64,000 nucleotides of DNA, taken from assembly GCA_963971425.1 (NCBI GenBank), contig OZ020526.1, positions 17,699,173 through 17,763,172 on the forward strand, in the 5' to 3' direction. Position numbers and translations under genes: made by a program. How positions within the stretch are numbered: the first letter of the stretch is position 1; each line of letters opens with the position of its first letter. Below, one piece after another: positions 59,601 to 64,000 of this stretch. The DNA comes from Bryoerythrophyllum caledonicum (lineage: Eukaryota; Streptophyta; Bryopsida; Pottiales; Pottiaceae). A model generated the notes under the pieces. That model did no database searches. It saw only the letters and a program-made list of their open reading frames with translations, and was not told where the DNA came from.

Positions 59601-60505
59601 GCGGATCCATCCTTTTGTGAGCAGTTGTGTCAATATCTTTCCGGAGTAGGGTGATAGCTGGTTTGTTGAGAGAGAGATTGGTCAAGATTTGTGTCGGGGG
59701 ATTGCCTAGGAAAGCCGGAGGGCTATTGCAGAGGTGTGCCTGATAGACTCCAGGGTCCGGAAGTAGCCAGGAGGGGAGGGGACGAACTGCAGAGGTGTTC
59801 TTGGTAGTCTCTAGGAAACGGAGAAATCCGTGTTACCCTGGATTCCGGTCAAAGCCGGAGTTTTCCCCAAGATAGGAAAAAAAAGCCTGATGCTTAGGTC
59901 TAGACGGAACACTCTGGCGAGGTAGTGACATCATCTCCGGAGGATCACAATTGCACTCACCGGAATGTCGTTGTATTCTGGACTTACCTCTGTGTGACCG
60001 CGTCCAGAAGGCCATTCGGATGTCGTGAGAGTCTAACTCTAGCAACAACAATCATCTCATCAAGTTAGCAAAGTAGGAGAGTGGTGTTCGGTCACTATAA
60101 GTTCTGGACAGTGGGTGCCTAGCCACTTTAAGTCACATGGTAGTGGAAAATCCAGCCACTTACACAAAACATGATCAGTGGATTCCAGCCATTCGCTTAA
60201 AAATTCCAGGAGACTCTCTGAGGAGGAATAGAGACAAATCAAACTACCCTCCGGACTTCCGGAAATTACTTTCCGGAAACCATTGTACAACATCCGGACT
60301 CCGGAAGGATCCGGATCTCCCATACATAAGTAAAGAATATAGCTAACCTTTAAACGATTGTTGTGATAGTTTAGTAATTTGAGAGTATTTGGAAAAGAAC
60401 ATTAGGTCTCCGTGGGAACGAATCAGAGCGGTTACTTTGGAAGCATTTAGTGACGATTAGGTGCCTTCCAGAGGGATACTCTCTCTACGAACTGCAACAC
60501 CCGTT
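56618..60505 (+). mobile_element. TG...CA element with gag-like frame (non-autonomous retroelement candidate)
   Basis: It interrupts a Helitron-like segment, starts TGATGTGGGACTCCGTTCCC and ends CTGCAACA. TG...CA termini suggest an LTR-type element, but I find no second copy of its first 500 bases at its end and no clean 5-bp duplication. It carries one long decayed frame (57145-59206) and no reverse transcriptase. TCCGGA and related words are strongly enriched throughout. Confidence 0.5.
57145..59206 (+). pseudogene. Gag-like / plant-transposon-type protein, decayed
   Basis: An N-terminal basic piece (MKLVLMAKKKRTDRDGRGRR) is followed, after a frame change, by one frame from about 57442 to 59206. 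This shows YNLQDLRHKDAQLVLGFLNP, then WACTFLGALRGKIVVDWGTL with a probable helical core, then an acidic and proline-rich linker, a coiled coil (58081-58640) and a proline- and serine-rich tail. In-frame stops are TAG at 57742, 57952, 59056 and near 59086, and TGA at 58660. The core resembles the gag-like or 'plant transposon protein' domains of plant retroelements; this is by general pattern only. Confidence 0.5.
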
Positions 60506-60539
60506 TGAATCCGTACAGCGCGGGGAGAGTGGAAGCGGC

Positions 60540-61223
60540 CAGGCCGGTGTGGGGGAATTGTCCGTGGCGACCAAGGCTCGGGTGCATCAGTGAGGAAGAC
60601 GACCTAGAGCTCGCGCTTGAACAGCTTCGCTACCACGGATTCATGCACAAGGAGACCGATCTTGCAAAACCCCAGTCGAGGTAGATACGTCTCTCTTCTA
60701 TTTCTTTTGAGAATCATGTGTTTTTGGTCGATCCGATCTTGACAATTTGGATCAATTTGCAGGTTGATGGCTGATCCTCCTACCAAGAAACCTCCTCTGC
60801 CTCAGTTGAAGCCTTCTGAGTCTGCAAGGTAGACACATTTCTCCAGGTTCTCCTCTATTTTCTACGCTTTCTCCCTTCCTCTTCCTCTTCTCTTTGTGTT
60901 TATATTGACATTGGAAATTTGTGCAGAATGATGGCAGATGCTGAGATCAAATGGAACAGTAGTTCAGGAAGGTGGTTCAAGATGCGAGAGGGAGAATCCT
61001 CGCAGAAGCAAAGCGGATGAACGAAGCGGCAAAGAAGGTTGTGCGAGATCGTGACAAACTAGCGGTGGAGCTCAAGGGATTGAAAGAGATGGGCGCCGGA
61101 GGCAAGCGATGGACGACGGAGAGTGTCTCTGTTGTGATTGGCAACACTAAACTTTCTACGGAAGAGTATATGTGCAAAGTGCTCGATCAAGGCGCAGGAA
61201 TCGATGTCGCTGTGAACATATAG
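60540..61223 (+). pseudogene. Unidentified cargo gene, coiled-coil ORF, copy 2 (3' truncated)
   Basis: It is nearly identical to 55161-55830. It contains the first exon region (GTGTGGGGGAATTGTCCGTG), the proline-rich exon and the coiled-coil ORF (60972-61223). The initiator ATG of copy 1 is AGG here. The match ends after GIDVAVN, where the sequence runs into TAG. Confidence 0.55.
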
Positions 61224-61359
61224 GGTGAAAGTACGTGAGTAGAGTGGTAGAAGAAGAGACGTGCAAATTTCAGGGTTTAGGGTGAACGTGGATCGTGGCG
61301 CGTTGGATTGGTCGCCTCGCCACACACCCATGCGTTATTTCGTGGCCGGTGGCTGTTTG

Positions 61360-61875
61360 TGCGCGCAATTGGGAGAAGAGTACCCCCTTGTGCATTCAGC
61401 CGCACAACAGGGGTTTGTGCTTGATGACGTCCAGACTTCGCGGTGATGAGGTCGCGGAGGAACCGGGAGGTTTATCGGTAGCTGCCGCCTGAGATCACAT
61501 CGGGAAGCAAACTCTTGCTCCCTCCTGAGTACACCACCGCTATAAGTCTTTGACGTTCAAGCTACTGGTTTTGATTTTTTTTATACCACATGTTAGTTGT
61601 TACATCGATTGTATATGTGATGTCTGTAGAGCGCCAAGTATTGAATACATGTTATTAGGAACTCACTCGTTGGAGCTGTTTGCTAGCCCGATTGGGAGAA
61701 GAGTACCCCCTTGTGTATTCAGCTGCACAACAGGGGTCTGTGCTCGATGATCATAGACTTCACGGTTTAGATGTCGCCGTTGAAGCGGGAGGCTGAACTG
61801 TAGCTGCCAAAGACGATCACATCGGACATCGAACTCTTGCTCCCTGCTGAAGACACCACCGCTGTAAGTGTTGAC
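61360..61875. repeat. Two spaced direct copies, period about 323 bp
   Basis: TTGGGAGAAGAGTACCCCCT at 61369 recurs at 61692. Both copies continue with TTCAGCNGCACAACAGGGG and CGAACTCTTGCTCCC-like words, then ACACCACCGCT. Each unit matches over about 185 bases and the rest is unique. No gene was recognised. Confidence 0.7.
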
Positions 61876-62579
61876 GCCAGGGTTGTCATTCTGGACGGAC
61901 GTCCGGTACGCCCGTCCGGTAGAGCTCCCGCCCGTCCGATACAGTCAACTGAGGGTTGACTTACCCGCTATGTAAAAAACATGCGACGTGGCAGCCATGT
62001 TGGCACCACATCGCTGCCACATAGGACATGGTCATGTTTGAGTAGGAGCGGGGACTAATGCCAAGAAGGAGGTGGGGCGGAGACGTCCCCGCCCAACCTG
62101 GGCAAGGGCGGAGACGTCCCCGCCCGTGTCCGTAAAGGGGCGGGGAGGTCTCCGCCCCTTCATGAGTTAGTTAATAGTGTTTAAAGTTACAGTATGTTGG
62201 TAAACTAAAATTTATGTTTAGTGTAGTATACACTAAATGTGAACCCATACACCAATTGCAAATGAGGCACTTAGTGTAGTGACATAACCGGACACTAAAT
62301 GCCATTTACTACACTATGTATCAATTTGGGTAAAAATAATAAAATTATTTCTTTCACTTGTGCACATTTAGTGTATAAATAGTGTATCAATAGTGTATCA
62401 ATAATCATTTGTGCTTGAAGAAATGCAAATCTCGGACTGAAAATTTAAGATTTGGACGTATCCAATATTGATTAAATGAGACGTATGGCAATTGCCAAGT
62501 ACACATATTCTTCTACAAAGATGTCGTATTGCCTACTTAACCACTACATGCGAAACTAATGCAGCTAATTAACAAAAAA
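61876..62579. other. Spacer with GC-rich palindromes and AT-rich tail
   Basis: It includes three GC-rich self-complementary words: GGGCGGAGACGTCCCCGCCC at 62075, the same again at 62106, and AGGGGCGG...CCGCCCCT at about 62137-62159. It also holds repeated CACTAAATG and TAGTGTA words at 62210-62400. No gene seen. Confidence 0.5.
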
Positions 62580-63995
62580 CTATTGTCGATAACAACATAG
62601 AGGCATAGTCCAATTGTGGGGGGGTTTCATTAATGTGTCTAAAACATCTGGCACAGAAGACCGTTCTTCGAGCACTTGTTTTTGCAACGCTGTAAATTTT
62701 AGCTTCAGATTTATATATTGCTCCGTGTTTTTGGTGGTGAAATACGAAGTGTCCCAATCTTCTTTCCAAATTTTTTTACAAATCCAACCCACCGCAAATG
62801 GAACTGCTGCCTTGGAATAGAGGTGTGACCGTTGCATAACTTCAAGCGAGTTGGTGGAGTCCCGCGGCCCAAAAACATAGAACAATTCTGGTGCCACAAA
62901 CCGTCGCCGCTCTCTCTCTTGCTGAAGCTCCTCCTTGAATTGATAACCATACCTTGATGGCTCATTCTCCACAACCCGACTAGATAGCCCCCAATCGCAA
63001 ATTCCGATGTACACTGTATCGGGTTTCCACTCATCAAAGTGGAGCAAAACATTCGATGGAGAGATGTCATTGTGAATATAATTTGCGTCGTGGCATTTCC
63101 CCACAATGACAAGCAAGAATAGCGCGAGGTTCACTCGATTTTGGCGATAAGTTTTTACCCACCGAAGCTCTTGGATTGACAACCCGATATTCGGATGCAT
63201 CTCAATCCGTTCAAACGGCAATACTTCGTCCACTTTCAAGTCAAACTTGGACCAAAAAGAAGCCAGAGATCCCCCATTCCACCAGAGCGTATACCCTTCC
63301 ATAGTTTTCGGGTGGATGTACGCAAGTCTAATGATCCTTGGATGCACTATCGGACACCCTCCAGCCTTGTTGATGATGTCTTGGCGCTTCTCCCTCTCGT
63401 TGGTGATGGTCAGAGTCTTTCCGGCAAAGTAAATCCAACTTGGAATGTTTTCCAATTTGGTTATCATCACCTTCCGTACAGCCCCATAGCCACCCACCAC
63501 TTTCTGTCCTGGCATTGGAATCACCTTAGCACAACAATCAAGCCACTTGAAAGTTCCACCAACGCAGTGAGCCAAAATTTGCTCCTCAATAGTCGCTTTC
63601 CAAGGAGCTAGTTTCTTCTTACGGGAAGAAGAGTACTGTTGAACAAAGCCCTGTATCATCCTCATCTTCGCCACTAGTGCGTGCTCCTCCAGGTTCCAGT
63701 TGCTTTCATTCTCATTCTTCCCCGTGACGTAACACCAGTTTGCAACAATATTGGTGGTCAGTGCGGTCACTTGTGTGTCCAACCACTCCGAATGCAACCA
63801 ATAATCTGAGAAATTATTAAATTTCGCAGATTTATCAAGGTTTGACATTAATTCGTGTCGCATGTCAACCGTCAACTTGTGGTATCCCTCTTCGTTGTGC
63901 GCCAAATAGCTCCTCATCAACGCCCCTCTCGTTCGGCGGTTGTAAAACTCGACGGCAATCCCTCTACATTCAACCATGTATTCATGCGGGGGCAT
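62580..63995 (-). CDS. Atypical protein-kinase-like ORF
   Basis: A single frame encodes 471 residues and may extend beyond the window. The N-terminal 160 residues are unrecognised. Then come a glycine-loop-like GGYGAV (168-173), FAGKTL with a candidate ATP lysine (193), CHDANYIHNDISPSNVLLHF with the catalytic Asp at 310 and Asn at 315, CDWG in place of DFG (Asp 334) and VAPE (367-370). The core catalytic residues are therefore present, with HND replacing HRD and DWG replacing DFG. It is intronless and next to a transposon nest, so it could be a retrogene, a transposon passenger or a lineage-specific kinase. The ATG at 63995 lies five bases from the window edge. Confidence 0.65.
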   Translation of the reverse strand: MPPHEYMVECRGIAVEFYNRRTRGALMRSYLAHNEEGYHKLTVDMRHELMSNLDKSAKFNNFSDYWLHSEWLDTQVTALTTNIVANWCYVTGKNENESNWNLEEHALVAKMRMIQGFVQQYSSSRKKKLAPWKATIEEQILAHCVGGTFKWLDCCAKVIPMPGQKVVGGYGAVRKVMITKLENIPSWIYFAGKTLTITNEREKRQDIINKAGGCPIVHPRIIRLAYIHPKTMEGYTLWWNGGSLASFWSKFDLKVDEVLPFERIEMHPNIGLSIQELRWVKTYRQNRVNLALFLLVIVGKCHDANYIHNDISPSNVLLHFDEWKPDTVYIGICDWGLSSRVVENEPSRYGYQFKEELQQERERRRFVAPELFYVFGPRDSTNSLEVMQRSHLYSKAAVPFAVGWICKKIWKEDWDTSYFTTKNTEQYINLKLKFTALQKQVLEERSSVPDVLDTLMKPPHNWTMPLCCYRQ

Positions 63996-64000
63996 GTCCG

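Larger units (their letters stand above)
56407..61218 (+). mobile_element. Helitron-like segment split by a 3.9-kb insertion
   Basis: The family 5' end starts at 56407 (TCTATATCTGTAAAAGAATA, preceded by A) and runs to about 56617 (GAGCTCTTTC). It resumes at 60506 (CCGTTTGAATCCGTACAGCG) with the same cargo as the segment at 54929. Similarity to that copy stops near 61218; no 3' end is seen. Confidence 0.6.

Noticed and set aside
56618..60505. Full LTR retrotransposon with paired long terminal repeats
   Set aside because: TG and CA ends exist, but the first and last 500 bases do not match each other and no reverse transcriptase or integrase is visible.

Overview
This is nuclear DNA of a land plant, most likely a moss. 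A single-exon PLS-class pentatricopeptide (PPR) gene ends in a complete DYW domain, there is an intron-containing plastid GapA gene, and genes carry GT-AG introns. Plant-type transposons are present: CACTA, Mutator-like (MULE), Helitron-like and LINE. The moss call rests on the style of the PPR protein and on the GapA sequence; no species can be named from the window.

Region 1 (1 to 29655) is a nest of transposons. Two divergent copies of the same large Mutator-like element lie in opposite orientation. Copy 2 is bounded: it runs from 14633 to 29645, has terminal inverted repeats of about 80 bp, and is flanked by a perfect 10-bp target duplication (TATGTGGACT). Copy 1 ends near 11308 with the same terminal sequence and begins outside the window. 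Each copy holds two genes transcribed away from each other. One encodes a MULE transposase with a WRKY-GCM1-type zinc cluster and a C-terminal SWIM finger. The other encodes an unusual protein with a ParB/sulfiredoxin-like DGNHR domain, a helical middle, a coiled coil and a C-terminal beta-class DNA-methyltransferase-like domain with eroded catalytic motifs. All four genes are now broken. Each copy was also hit in a coding exon by a non-autonomous CACTA element of one family (2899-4239 and 16585-19014). A LINE remnant and G-rich minisatellites lie between the copies.

Region 2 (29656 to 50500) holds the host genes, all on the + strand: GapA (34378-36186), a small OSB-like gene with a PDF motif (43353-44266), the PPR-DYW RNA-editing-type factor (44556-47357) and a predicted thylakoid-lumen NTF2-like protein (48946-50478). 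Between them are AT-rich spacers, minisatellites and a 0.35-kb inverted repeat around 1.2 kb of unique sequence. Three of these four genes encode predicted plastid or organelle functions, but nothing suggests co-regulation.

Region 3 (51780 to 62200) is a second nest: a long foldback, then a cluster of Helitron-like elements carrying fragments of host genes (SAR1, a plastid MenG/UbiE-type methyltransferase and an unidentified coiled-coil ORF present twice). One is interrupted by a 3.9-kb TG...CA element with a decayed gag-like frame and a striking excess of TCCGGA. The window ends in a large kinase-like ORF on the - strand (62580-63995).

The most interesting object is the two-gene MULE that pairs a transposase with a ParB-methyltransferase-like partner.
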